NCBI GenBank assembly: GCA_965198725.1
Contig: CBDAPX010000001.1
Location: 2,294,001 to 2,358,000 of the forward strand
Direction: 5' to 3'
DNA: 64,000 bases
Source: CBDAPX01 sp965198725
GTDB lineage: Bacteria; Pseudomonadota; Alphaproteobacteria; Rhodobacterales; Rhodobacteraceae
The position numbers were made by a program, and so were the translations under genes. Of the stretch, positions 34,238 to 43,693 are shown one piece after another. The stretch's first letter is position 1, and each line of letters begins with the position of its first letter. Below the pieces are notes generated by a model that worked only from the letters and a program-made list of their open reading frames with translations, did no database searches and was not told where the DNA came from.

Positions 34238-35614
34238 ATGACACGTGCCAAGGATGAAATGCATTCCGATACCGTTCAACCTGCGGCGTTTTCAAAGGAT
34301 GAACGCGAAAGCCTGACCTATATGTTCTGGGGGCGAAGTGTCGTTCTCGGCCTGATCGCTTTGTGGATTGCAGTGACCATTCCGATTGAACGGTCTTTGG
34401 CTTATTTCGCGGTCATCATTGTCTTTTTTCTGCTGGGTGCGATCCCGTTTTGGCTGAGTGTCAAGAAAGGGTCAGGAACGGCCACGTTTGCGTTGTTTTT
34501 GTTCTTGGATGCAGCGCTGCTGACTTATCTCCTCATATTTCCAAATCCATATGGCTTGGAAGGTTGGTCTCCTCAGATGAACTTGCGCGCGCCGGGGTTT
34601 TTATACCTTGGCGTGTTCTTGGCCTACATGTCGCTGAGCTATAAGCCGATGCTTGTTGTGTGGGCAGGCGTGTCGGCGATCTTGGCGTGGTGTGCCGGGA
34701 ACTTTCTTGTACTGGCTCGGTCAGAAACAACATTTTTTTCGTCGGCTGATATTCTTGGGGTGGGACTGACTGCAGAACAGGTCAAGGATGTGGTGCTGGA
34801 TCCGTTTGCCATGGGACAGGCCCGTTGGGTCAACCAGGTGGTCTTTCTTGCGGTATTGACGTTGCTTTTGACGCTAACGGTTTGGCGGTCCCGACGGTTG
34901 GTGCAGCGGCGCATCAACGCAGAACGTCAGCGGTCCGCGTTATCGAGATATTTTTCACCGAATGTAGTGGACCGGCTCGCCGCGAATAATGCTGGATTGG
35001 ACGACGGAAAGATTCAGCCAGTCACCGTTTTGTTCGCCGATCTGGTAGGATTTACGACCATTTCCGAGACGTTATCCCCGCGTGAGCTGATCGAATTGTT
35101 GCGTGACTTTCACAGCCGATTGGCGCGTGTGGCTTTGTCGTTTGACGGGACCATAGATAAGTTCATTGGTGATGCGATCATGGTGAATTTTGGAACGCCA
35201 GACCCGCGTGCGGATGATGCTGAACGTGCGCTGCGGTGCGCCGTTGCGATGATTGTGGAAATTGACAGCTGGAATGTGCAACGCCAGGCGCAAGGCAGAC
35301 CCCGGATCGACATATCGATTGGGATGGAATTCGGCGAGGTCGTGGTCGGCAACATTGGCGATGCACGAAGAATGGAGTTTACCGTTCTTGGCGATCCGGT
35401 GAACGTCGCCAGCCGACTTGAGGGCCGCAGTCGCGAACTGAACGCTGTTTTGGTCGTGGGGCAAAACTTAATTCGCGCAGTGGAGGCGGCTGACGCCGAT
35501 CCTGTTAAAATTGTACCGGAATTGAAACCGGCCGTGCCGATCACGGTAAAAGGCAGAACGTCCAAGGTTCAAATCTGGGTTTGGTCGCGAGACAAAGCCC
35601 ATTGGGCACGTTAA
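34238..35614 (+). CDS. Membrane-anchored class III adenylate/guanylate cyclase
   Basis: A 458-residue protein. Six hydrophobic helices occupy about residues 30-225. The cyclase homology domain (about 265-430) has VTVLFADLVGFTTISETLSP with the first metal Asp, KFIGDAIMVNFGTPDP with the second, EFTVLGDPVNVASRLEG with the transition-state Asn and Arg, and GMEFGEVVVGNIG. All catalytic residues appear present, so it should make a cyclic nucleotide. The base-selecting positions suggest ATP but I am not certain. ATG at 34238 or 34259; the latter has AAGGA just upstream. It is convergent with the GMC pseudogene, with overlapping stops. Confidence 0.87.
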   Translation: MTRAKDEMHSDTVQPAAFSKDERESLTYMFWGRSVVLGLIALWIAVTIPIERSLAYFAVIIVFFLLGAIPFWLSVKKGSGTATFALFLFLDAALLTYLLIFPNPYGLEGWSPQMNLRAPGFLYLGVFLAYMSLSYKPMLVVWAGVSAILAWCAGNFLVLARSETTFFSSADILGVGLTAEQVKDVVLDPFAMGQARWVNQVVFLAVLTLLLTLTVWRSRRLVQRRINAERQRSALSRYFSPNVVDRLAANNAGLDDGKIQPVTVLFADLVGFTTISETLSPRELIELLRDFHSRLARVALSFDGTIDKFIGDAIMVNFGTPDPRADDAERALRCAVAMIVEIDSWNVQRQAQGRPRIDISIGMEFGEVVVGNIGDARRMEFTVLGDPVNVASRLEGRSRELNAVLVVGQNLIRAVEAADADPVKIVPELKPAVPITVKGRTSKVQIWVWSRDKAHWAR

Positions 35615-37206
35615 CTCGTACGGATCAAATCTGCTGCTTTTTCCGCTATCATGAAGGTGGCGGCGTTTGTGTTGGCGGACGTGACTTTGGGCATCACGGA
35701 TGCATCCACTACGCGGAGCCCTGTGACGCCTCGCACGCGCAAATTGGGATCGACAACGCTGCGTGCATCATCGCCCATGCGACACGTGCCAACAGGGTGA
35801 TAGACCGTACCGCTTAAATTGCGAACCGCTTCCAGCAGTTCCGCGTCGGATTGAACATCTCCGCCCGGTACAATTTCGCGGTTCCATCGGCCGCGGAAAG
35901 CCGGTTGTTGATAAATGCGACGGACCAGCTTCAGACCTTCGACCATCGTTGCGCGATAGTGCTCGTGGCTCAGATAGTTCATCTTGATGGCGGGATCAGC
36001 CAAAGGATCAGATGAAAGGAGTTTGATCCAACCTCGGCTTTTGGGATGACACTGCCAATATGACACGGTGAAGCCGGCATGGCGATGAAGGGGACGTCCG
36101 GGTTTATCGACCGACAACGGCATCACAAAAAGCTGTATGTCCGGTCGGTTATCAATCGCCAAAGGGCTGCAAACGGCGCCACCAACTTGACCCGCACCGA
36201 CCGTCAACGGCCCTTTGGCGTAGAGTGCCCAATCCAGCCCAATCCGGAGCGCACGCATCGGGTTCCTGACTTGGGTATTGAGTGAGCGCGCGCCGTCCTG
36301 CAACTCGACGATTGTTCGCATCTGCAGATGGTCTTGGAGGTTTTGAACAACTTCGGGCGCATGTGCGCGCACCGGAATGCCATGTTCTTTCGAAGCAGAG
36401 GCCGGCCCAATGCCCGATAGCATTAGGATCTGGGGCGACTGTATGGCCCCGGCAGAAAGGATGACTTCGGCCGTTGCTGTCGCGGTACGCTCTTAGCCTT
36501 TTTGGCGGTATTTGATGCCTGTCGCCCGCGTCCCTTCAAAAGTCAAACCGACGACAACGGCGCGCGTCTCGATGCGCAGGTTTGGCCGTTTGCGCGCCGG
36601 ACGCAAAAACGCGGTTGCGGCGCTGTCCCGCCAGCGCCCGCGCAATGTCAGTTGGTATCGCCCAAGGCCAAAAGTGTCGGCGCCGTTGAAGTCGGGATTA
36701 TCCGGCAGACCAGTTTGGCGCGCGGCCTCAAGCCAGGCGTTGCAAAGGGGGTTTTCGTTGCGCAGGTCTGAGATTTGAAGAGGGCCATGGGCCCCGCGAA
36801 ACTGGCTTGGTGGGCCGTGGTAAGTTTCCAGGCTGCGAAAGTAGGGCAGGACGTCATTGTAACTCCATCCACGCGCGCCCAAAGCCTCCCAATCGTCGAA
36901 ATCCTGCGGCTGGCCGCGGATGAAAATCAATCCGTTGATAGAGCTGGAGCCGCCAATGACCCGCCCTCGGGGAACGTCCATGTGTCGACCGTTGATCCCA
37001 GTGTCTGGACCGGCCCGATAGAGCTTGCTGACCTTCGGGTCGTATATCGACTTGAAATACCCGACGGGAAGTCGCTGCCAGAACCCACGGTCAGAGCCGC
37101 CCGCTTCAAGAAGCAGAACCTTCGTTTTGCGATCTTCTGTTAGTCTTGCCGCGAGCGTTGAACCAGCGGTGCCCGAGCCGACGATGATGAAGTCAAAAGA
37201 CGACAT
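35611..37206 (-). pseudogene. GMC-family FAD oxidoreductase interrupted by an in-frame TAA
   Basis: The N-terminal part (FDFIIVGSGTAGSTLAARL, GRVIGGSSSINGLIFIRG, WSYNDVLPYFRS) and C-terminal part (ILSAGAIQSPQILMLSGIGPA, VYHPVGTCRMGDD with the catalytic His, GLRVVDASVMP) together give a full-length choline-dehydrogenase-like enzyme of about 530 residues. A single TAA at 36493-36495 in the frame ...KYRQKG*ERTATATAEV separates them. No frameshift is involved. Restart at the internal ATG (36423) would yield a protein without the FAD dinucleotide fold. It is either a recent pseudogene or a sequencing error. It is the last gene of cluster B. Confidence 0.85.
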
Positions 37207-37213
37207 CGCCGGT

Positions 37214-37537
37214 TTACTGCAAGGGGGACTCAGCCGTGTCTTCCATCACGTGGATCACCGAGTTTTCAACGTCCACCAACCGGCGCACGGTCGGTTTGTA
37301 GTTGTCCTGCCAATCCTGCGAACCATACACGGCCTCGGTCAATGCAGCGCGCGTCTCTGCGTCTTTAAAACTGCGGATAAAGATATAGCGGTTGGGGTCT
37401 TCCAGCCCGCGGAACATGGCTTCGACCTTCATTCCCTTGCTTTCGATGAAGGGACGCACCTTTTGGTGCATGAAATCGACCCACTCATCCATACCGCCGT
37501 CGCGGACGGGGTAAATGCGCACTTCGAAAATAGCCAT
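37214..37537 (-). CDS. NIPSNAP-family protein
   Basis: A 107-residue ferredoxin-like dimeric alpha/beta-barrel protein: MAIFEVRIYPVRDGGMDEWVDFM, VEAMFRGLEDPNRYIFIRSFKD, ALTEAVYGSQDWQDNYKPTVRRLV. NIPSNAP proteins lie beside many catabolic operons; some act as small oxygenases or heme-binding proteins, most are uncharacterised. It lies 19 bp after the flavin monooxygenase and 7 bp before the GMC gene, so all three are probably co-transcribed. Confidence 0.88.
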   Translation of the reverse strand: MAIFEVRIYPVRDGGMDEWVDFMHQKVRPFIESKGMKVEAMFRGLEDPNRYIFIRSFKDAETRAALTEAVYGSQDWQDNYKPTVRRLVDVENSVIHVMEDTAESPLQ

Positions 37538-37556
37538 AATCTGTCTCCTGTTCTGT

Positions 37557-39209
37557 TTATCTGCCGGTCAGGCCAAGGAATTGGCCCTTGAGTTGCAAGG
37601 CAAGGCGGCGGGAATAGAAACGTGTCTGAGCAAGATTGCCGCCTGTGAACCACAGACCCTGTTGCGCTGTGGGCTTCCACATATTGCGCAACTCTCCGAT
37701 CCATGGGCCGGGATCGCCCCGTTTGCCCGATCCGTAGCCCCAGCAGGGGCCAACCTTGTCAGCGGTGGCTTCGTCGATCAACGCGGCGACCCAGTCGGTC
37801 ATGGTCCCATAGCCAGTGGCATAAACAATCGCATCGGCGGGCAGTGTCTCGCCGCTGTCCAGCGTGATGTCGTTGGTGCCCAGTGCCTTGATCGTGATGC
37901 CTGAGCGTAGACCGATTCGGCCATCCGCCACCATTTCGGCGGCACCAACATCGATATAGTAACCTGACGCGGTGCGACGGTATTTCAGGCCAAGCCCGGT
38001 GCCATCCTCTGCGAAATCCAAGGTAAAACCCGCAGCCTCAAGCCGTCCATAATAATCGGTCCGGTCATGTTTGATCTTGTCCCAGATGGGTTTGTGATCC
38101 CGTTCGAGATGACGGATCGGCACGGCGGCCTGCAAGATATCGGCCTTATCGACCGTAATGCCTTGTGCCACGGCCTTTGCTGAATAGAGCCCGCCAATCA
38201 CACGCGAACAATAGTCATCCTGTTGCACGACAAGGGTCGAGGACCGTTGGATCATGATCGGTTTGGCACCGTGGGACACGAGGTCTGAGGCAATGTCATG
38301 GGCAGAGTTATTTGCCCCCACAACGATAACGTTCTGACCGGCAAAATCCGAGCCGCCCTTGTAGGCGCTCGAATGCATTTGCGGACCTGCGAAACCTTCG
38401 CGGCCATCGAATTCGGGAACACGGGGGAAAGCCGAAATGCCAAGTGCCAGAACAATATGCGTGGGCTTCAGGTTAACATGCTGTCCGCTGCGCGACACGG
38501 TTGCCGACCAGGATTGTGTGCCTTCGTCAAAACGTGCCCCATTAAACTCGGTTTCAGTCCAAACATTGAGGTCAAGCGCATGGGCGTAGTCTTCTAACCA
38601 ATCGCCCATCTGGTCTTTGGGGGTAAAGACAGGCCAATCTTCTGGAAAGTTCCTGAATGGCAGGTGATCGAACCAAACCGGATCGTGTAAGACCAGCGAT
38701 GCATACCGCGAACGCCATTGATCACCCACACGCGGGTATTTGTCGACGATGAGATATGGAACATCCAAGTCCGACAGTTGCGCACCGAGCGCCAAACCAC
38801 CTTGTCCGCCGCCCACGATCAAAACAAAGGGCGCAGTCTCTTCTTGCGTGGGGCTTGGCGCGTCGCCGGTTGGGATATCGTCAAGCATGGTGAACAGAGT
38901 TGCGCATCTATCACCCAAGAGCTTGATATGTCCGCGTCCGGTGCCATGCCCCGTTTTGAACTCAAACAAACCTTCGGTGTCGTGATCCGAGCCCTCAAAA
39001 ACCGGGTCTGAAAACGCCGTTTGAGCCGCTGTTTTCGCGGCAAACCCGGCGATGTCGGGCTTTCCTTCATAGGTTGACAGATCCCAGTCAAAAGCCACGT
39101 AATCGCGCCAGATCGCGTCGTCGGCAAACAACCCGGCAACGTGCGTGGCATCGGTTTGCGCCAGACCGTCTGCAAAGCTAAGCAGCCATTTTTGTGCGGT
39201 CATCGTCAT
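37557..39209 (-). CDS. Flavin monooxygenase-like protein with N-terminal NTF2-like domain
   Basis: A 550-residue fusion. Residues about 1-105 form an NTF2/SnoaL-like domain (WLLSFADGLAQTDATHVAGLF, DDAIWRDYVAFDWDL). Residues about 125-540 form an FMO/Baeyer-Villiger-type oxidoreductase: FVLIVGGGQGGLALGAQL (FAD), RVGDQWRSRYASLVLHDP, the second nucleotide site VIVVGANNSAHDIASDL, and IVYATGYGTM. It would use NADPH and O2 to oxygenate an organic substrate, possibly a ketone. The fused architecture is known in actinobacterial and proteobacterial proteins of unknown substrate. Confidence 0.87.
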   Translation of the reverse strand: MTMTAQKWLLSFADGLAQTDATHVAGLFADDAIWRDYVAFDWDLSTYEGKPDIAGFAAKTAAQTAFSDPVFEGSDHDTEGLFEFKTGHGTGRGHIKLLGDRCATLFTMLDDIPTGDAPSPTQEETAPFVLIVGGGQGGLALGAQLSDLDVPYLIVDKYPRVGDQWRSRYASLVLHDPVWFDHLPFRNFPEDWPVFTPKDQMGDWLEDYAHALDLNVWTETEFNGARFDEGTQSWSATVSRSGQHVNLKPTHIVLALGISAFPRVPEFDGREGFAGPQMHSSAYKGGSDFAGQNVIVVGANNSAHDIASDLVSHGAKPIMIQRSSTLVVQQDDYCSRVIGGLYSAKAVAQGITVDKADILQAAVPIRHLERDHKPIWDKIKHDRTDYYGRLEAAGFTLDFAEDGTGLGLKYRRTASGYYIDVGAAEMVADGRIGLRSGITIKALGTNDITLDSGETLPADAIVYATGYGTMTDWVAALIDEATADKVGPCWGYGSGKRGDPGPWIGELRNMWKPTAQQGLWFTGGNLAQTRFYSRRLALQLKGQFLGLTGR

Positions 39210-39231
39210 AAGTCAGTCCTTCGAAAAAGAG

Positions 39232-41109
39232 CTAGAAAACGAGGTTCATTACGTTCATCGACACGATCAGAAACAGGATCGTCATGATGCCGCCTGCGCG
39301 CAGGAAATCTGTGACACGGTATCCCGCAGGGCCCATGATCAGGGCATTGACCTGGTGCGTTGGGATCAGGAACGAATTGGATGTCGCGATTGCGACCGTT
39401 AGCGCAAAGATCGCCGGGTCACCACCCGCGGTCATCGCAATTGAGACGGCCAAAGGGACCAGCAGCACCGTTGCGCCGACGTTCGACATGACAAGCGTAA
39501 AGCCGGTGGCAAGGATCGCGATGCCAATTTGCAGCCCAAAGATCGGCATACCGTCCAAGAGCGACAGGATTTGTTGGGCGATCCAATCGGCGGTTCCCGT
39601 TGCCTGCACGGCCTGCCCAAGTGGAATAAGGCTGGCCAAGAGGAACACGGTGCTCCAGCTTACGGCCTCATAAGCTTCCTCAATACTCAGAACGCGGGTC
39701 AGGATCATGCCTGCTGCACCCGTCAAAAGGCACAGAGACAACCGGATATCGGTAAACAGGATGAGGCCGAGCGAAATCAGGAAGAAAATCAGGGCATGCG
39801 GTACTTTCTTCGGACGAAGCTCTTCGCGCGGAAAGTCCTGTGTGACGACCACAAAGTCGCGGTCCCGTGTGAGGTTTGCCAATCGGTCCCACCGGATATA
39901 GGCGACCAGAGTATCTCCAGCCCTAAGCTCGACATCCCCAACATAGCTTGGCGCATGGTCTTCCGTTTCCACGAGGCTGAGGGTTTCCGACCCCCGGTGA
40001 ATGGCCAACAGGTTGGTTCCGTAGGTACGCCGCATGGTCATTTCGACCGGCGTCTTTCCAATAACGCTTGACCCCGGCGGTATGACGATTTCAGCAACCC
40101 CCGCGATGGTCGCGGCGAAGGTGTCTGCAAAAACATCGAGCTTTGGGAGAACCTGCATCCCTGTGCTGTCTGCCATGGCAGAAACGTCTTGTTTGCGACC
40201 GATGACCGCCAGGCGACAGGGGGGTGTCATCACCGTTGATGTCAGCGGCGACATAAAGGTTTTGCCTTCATAGTTCGAACCGACGACATAGACATGTTGT
40301 TCGAACATCAGATCGCGAAAGGTCTTTCCTCCCAGCGCGCAACCTTCTGGCACGACAACTTCGAAAATGTCGGTGTCCACGCCGTAAAGGTTCTGAACAT
40401 AGTCGTGCATTGACACGCCACTGACCACATCCGCGCGGGTTTGCGAGGGCAAGACGAAACGGCCGAAGATCACGAAATACAAAATGCCCGTCAGAACCAA
40501 AGCGACACCAATCGGCGTGACGTCAAAAAGCTCAAAGGGTTTCATTTGCTGGTCAGCGGGCAAGCTGCCGTTCGCGGTCAGGATCAAATCGTTGAGTAGA
40601 ATAAGTGGCGACGACCCTACCATGGTCATCGTGCCACCAAGGATGGCGCAAAACCCCATGGGCATCAGAAGGCGGCTCATCGGGATTTCCGTGCGCACTG
40701 AAATACGACTGACAACAGGCAGAAAGAGGGCGGCCGCGCCCACGTTTTGCATGAACGACGAAATGAATCCCACGGCGCTGGACACAATCGGGATGATCCG
40801 GCCTTCGGTCGATCCACCGTATTTCAGAATTGCGCCGGCAACGCGGCTCATCAGGCCAGTTTTGTCGAGACCCGCCCCGATGATCATGACCGCGATGATC
40901 GACATCACGGCATTCGAGGAGAACCCGGAAAAGAGCGTCGAAGTATCCGCGAGATTGGTCAGGCCCGGCACCTGAGACAACAACCCGAGGCTCACCATCA
41001 CAAGGAACGCGGTGAAGTCGATCCGGAACGCTTCGGTCACAAACAGGATGACGGTGACGCCAAGGATCGCAAGAACGACAATCATTTCTGTCGTGAGTTC
41101 GAGAGGCAT
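39232..41109 (-). CDS. SLC13-type permease with two TrkA-C domains
   Basis: A 625-residue membrane protein. About six helices at each end (residues 5-200 and 410-625) flank two cytoplasmic TrkA-C/RCK-C regions (about 235-400; EVVVPEGCALGGKTFRDL and EIVIPPGSSVIGKTPVEM). Conserved DASS motifs are SSFMQNVGAAALFLPVV and MSNVGATVLLVPLAVS. Bacterial members move dicarboxylates, sulfate or other organosulfur anions. Next to a sulfatase, export of released sulfate is a plausible job. Start at 41109 overlaps the enolase-family stop (TAATG); a start at 41265 would add an unrelated Arg-rich leader. Confidence 0.88.
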   Translation of the reverse strand: MPLELTTEMIVVLAILGVTVILFVTEAFRIDFTAFLVMVSLGLLSQVPGLTNLADTSTLFSGFSSNAVMSIIAVMIIGAGLDKTGLMSRVAGAILKYGGSTEGRIIPIVSSAVGFISSFMQNVGAAALFLPVVSRISVRTEIPMSRLLMPMGFCAILGGTMTMVGSSPLILLNDLILTANGSLPADQQMKPFELFDVTPIGVALVLTGILYFVIFGRFVLPSQTRADVVSGVSMHDYVQNLYGVDTDIFEVVVPEGCALGGKTFRDLMFEQHVYVVGSNYEGKTFMSPLTSTVMTPPCRLAVIGRKQDVSAMADSTGMQVLPKLDVFADTFAATIAGVAEIVIPPGSSVIGKTPVEMTMRRTYGTNLLAIHRGSETLSLVETEDHAPSYVGDVELRAGDTLVAYIRWDRLANLTRDRDFVVVTQDFPREELRPKKVPHALIFFLISLGLILFTDIRLSLCLLTGAAGMILTRVLSIEEAYEAVSWSTVFLLASLIPLGQAVQATGTADWIAQQILSLLDGMPIFGLQIGIAILATGFTLVMSNVGATVLLVPLAVSIAMTAGGDPAIFALTVAIATSNSFLIPTHQVNALIMGPAGYRVTDFLRAGGIMTILFLIVSMNVMNLVF

Positions 41110-42275
41110 TATACGTGGTCTTCTGTGAATTTTGTTAGGGCCTGCGGGTCCGGCGGGGTCACCAGGCCCGGTGTCGATGGCAGGCGAACCATGCCGTCCT
41201 CGATGTCCAGAACGTCGCCGCACAGTTCTGATCTGAGCGGGTTCGCGTTCACGTCCATTTCGCAAACGGATGTCTCACCGATTGCGGCTGTGACGCTCAA
41301 AGCCGCCATTTGCCCAACCGCAGTCCCCATGAAATGGGGCCAGAGACGAACACCGCTTGGGAGCTGTTTTGCAAGGTTGAGCGCGCCGGTGACACCGCCC
41401 CACTTGGCGACATCGGGTTGAAGATACCGGACCCCGACATTGGCCAGTGCGAGGAACTCTTCTGCGCCATAGACATTTTCGCCAGCGGCCAAGGGTGTGG
41501 GAGAAGCCTGCGCCAGACGTTCCCATTCGGTCAGACTTGCATTGGCTGGTATGGCTTCTTCGGCAAACAACAAATCGCAGGGTTCTAGGCGTCGCAGCAT
41601 CGCGATGGCCCGATCCGTGTTCCATTTCTGGTTGCTGTCGACCATCAACGTCGATTTCGCCGGACAAAGCTCTCCGGCGAGGGCGACAAAGGCGCAATCC
41701 TGATCTTCGTCAAAGCCCAGTTTCAACTTGAATTGCGTCTGCCCCAGTGCGCTATGTGTCTGAAGTTTCAGCGAAATGTCGTCCCGGTTCAACGAACTGG
41801 CATAGCTCTGTGCCTTGGGGCTGATATTCATATGGTCGGCAAAGCTCCGCCCTGCGCTGCGCAAAGCCAGATCCCACAGCGCTGTGTCCAGCCCTGCAAG
41901 AATGTGTTCGAACACCTGAAGCTGTCCGATATGCAGGAAGTAAACGGCCAGTTTGTCCCGCAGGTGGCGTTCAACTTCCACAGGATCGCTGAAGGTGAGG
42001 CCGGTTAGATTGGGTAAGACGACATCCTCGATCAAATGCGCCTTGTGGATATTGGCGCGGGGCGGGAAATTGGACCAGATTTCGCCCCAACCGGTGCATC
42101 CTTGGGTGTCCGACACCGCAATGAGAAGCGCCGGTCGCGTTTGCATGAGCCCCAGTGCCATGGAGGGGCTGACACCCTGCGCGGTCCGCAAGGCATGCAG
42201 CGTCACCTTTCCAAGGGTCACGGCGCGCGTGAAGCTTTGCGCATTGGCCGCCATATGAGGCGCCGACATTACCAC
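41109..42275 (-). CDS. Enolase-superfamily (mandelate racemase/MLE) enzyme
   Basis: A 388-residue enzyme with capping domain and (beta/alpha)7-beta barrel. Catalytic residues visible are KxK (Lys183, Lys185 in FKLKLG), metal ligands Asp213 (MVDSNQKW), Glu239 (FAEEAIP) and Glu265 (AGENVYG), and the Asp288/His314 pair (QPDVAKWGG, WPHFMG). This is the mandelate-racemase-type arrangement, so a racemase or acid-sugar dehydratase abstracting a proton next to a carboxylate is expected. It overlaps the start of the SLC13 gene by one base and the aldehyde dehydrogenase end by 7 bp. A second family member begins at the right edge of the window. Confidence 0.9.
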   Translation of the reverse strand: MVMSAPHMAANAQSFTRAVTLGKVTLHALRTAQGVSPSMALGLMQTRPALLIAVSDTQGCTGWGEIWSNFPPRANIHKAHLIEDVVLPNLTGLTFSDPVEVERHLRDKLAVYFLHIGQLQVFEHILAGLDTALWDLALRSAGRSFADHMNISPKAQSYASSLNRDDISLKLQTHSALGQTQFKLKLGFDEDQDCAFVALAGELCPAKSTLMVDSNQKWNTDRAIAMLRRLEPCDLLFAEEAIPANASLTEWERLAQASPTPLAAGENVYGAEEFLALANVGVRYLQPDVAKWGGVTGALNLAKQLPSGVRLWPHFMGTAVGQMAALSVTAAIGETSVCEMDVNANPLRSELCGDVLDIEDGMVRLPSTPGLVTPPDPQALTKFTEDHV

Positions 42276-43690
42276 GTCACGTACGCCGCATGTTCCGAAG
42301 TGTAGAAGTTCACCGCTGTCGGACCAACCGAATAGGCACCAACGCCCGAGTTTTTGATCCCACCAAACGGCATATTGTTGTCGGGAATGGTGCCATGGTT
42401 GACATGCAGCATGCCATTGTTGCTTTCCCGCAAAAACCGCTGAACATACGCGTTGTTGTTGGAAAAGAGCGACGAGGTCAGACCAAATTCGGTCCCGTTG
42501 AGCATCTCCATCGCTTGGTCGAACGTTTCGTATTCGAGGATGGACAGGACCGGCCCGAAAATTTCGACCTGGCTGGCCGTGCTGTCGTGGGTAACGTCGC
42601 CGAGAATTGTGGGCTTAAAGAAATACCCACCTTCGCGACCCGCGCCATCGGCCGCGGCGCCTCCGGCCAACGGTTTCGCCCCTTCCTCAATTGCCTTGGC
42701 CGTATTGGCGCAAACGCCTTCCCAATGGGGCAGGTTGCACAATGGGCCCATTTGCACCCCTTCGGCCATTCCATCGCCAAGTTTTATGGCATCGGCGCGA
42801 TGGGCCAGAAGATCGGCTGCTTTGGCGGCGAGATCTTTTTGCACCAATACGCGGCTGATTGCCGTGCATCTTTGCCCACCAGTCTGAAAAGCTGCGCCCG
42901 CGATTTGTGTGATCGTGCTCTCCAGGTCGTCAGTGTCGTTAAGGACGACGGCGTTCTTGCCGCCAAGCTCCAGCTGCACCGGGATCAGGTTTTGTGCCGC
43001 GGCGGCATAGACAAGCCGACCAACTTCGACCGAACCCGTAAAGCTAAGCCCGTGAATATCGCCTTCCGAGATCACTTTGCTGGCAGCGCGCCCTGATATC
43101 ATTGCGACCTGAAACAGGTTTTCCGGGAAAAATTCCTTGGCGATTTCGGCCAACAGAAAAGAAGCAGCGGGCGTGAACTGTGAGGGCTTCATGATAACCG
43201 CATTGCCAAAGGCGATGGCCGGACACATTTTGCGCAGCGGTGTCATCGCCGGGAAATTCCATGGGCTGATACAAAAAATGACCCCGCGTGGTCGGCGTAA
43301 GATTTGGTTAGAGAAATCCGGGCGGCCGGTGGAAATTGGCGTTGCTCCCATGCGGGCGGCTTCGCCCACCATGAACCGACCTTCTGCGCAGCCTTTGAGC
43401 GTCTCACCCTTGGCTTCGGCCAGGATCTTGCCTTGTTCCAGCGAAATGGACTCTGCGATTTCGTCGACCCGGGCAATAACAGCATCCAGAAAGGCCTCTA
43501 GATGCTGACCGCGTTCAAGCCCCGGCACACGCGCCCACTCTGCCGCAGCCGCATTCGCACGCTCGATGATCGCGGCGGTTTCCGCTTCGTCCGGAATGGC
43601 GTAACGGCCAATCATCTGTGCCGGGTTGGCGGGGTTGTGTGTCTCATAGATACGGTCGGTTTTGGTCCCGAAATTGTAGTGATAACTCAT
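42269..43690 (-). CDS. Aldehyde dehydrogenase, succinate-semialdehyde dehydrogenase-like
   Basis: A 473-residue NAD(P)-dependent aldehyde dehydrogenase. General base Glu241 (ELGGKN), catalytic Cys275 (GGQRCTA), NAD-contact ISPWNFPA and the FTGSVEVGR motif are intact. It sits directly after the split transketolase genes (4 bp gap), so the natural expectation is that it oxidises an aldehyde released by C2 transfer or by the ThDP enzyme. It is equally annotated as SSADH-like; substrate is unproven. Confidence 0.92.
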   Translation of the reverse strand: MSYHYNFGTKTDRIYETHNPANPAQMIGRYAIPDEAETAAIIERANAAAAEWARVPGLERGQHLEAFLDAVIARVDEIAESISLEQGKILAEAKGETLKGCAEGRFMVGEAARMGATPISTGRPDFSNQILRRPRGVIFCISPWNFPAMTPLRKMCPAIAFGNAVIMKPSQFTPAASFLLAEIAKEFFPENLFQVAMISGRAASKVISEGDIHGLSFTGSVEVGRLVYAAAAQNLIPVQLELGGKNAVVLNDTDDLESTITQIAGAAFQTGGQRCTAISRVLVQKDLAAKAADLLAHRADAIKLGDGMAEGVQMGPLCNLPHWEGVCANTAKAIEEGAKPLAGGAAADGAGREGGYFFKPTILGDVTHDSTASQVEIFGPVLSILEYETFDQAMEMLNGTEFGLTSSLFSNNNAYVQRFLRESNNGMLHVNHGTIPDNNMPFGGIKNSGVGAYSVGPTAVNFYTSEHAAYVTW

Positions 43691-43693
43691 AAT

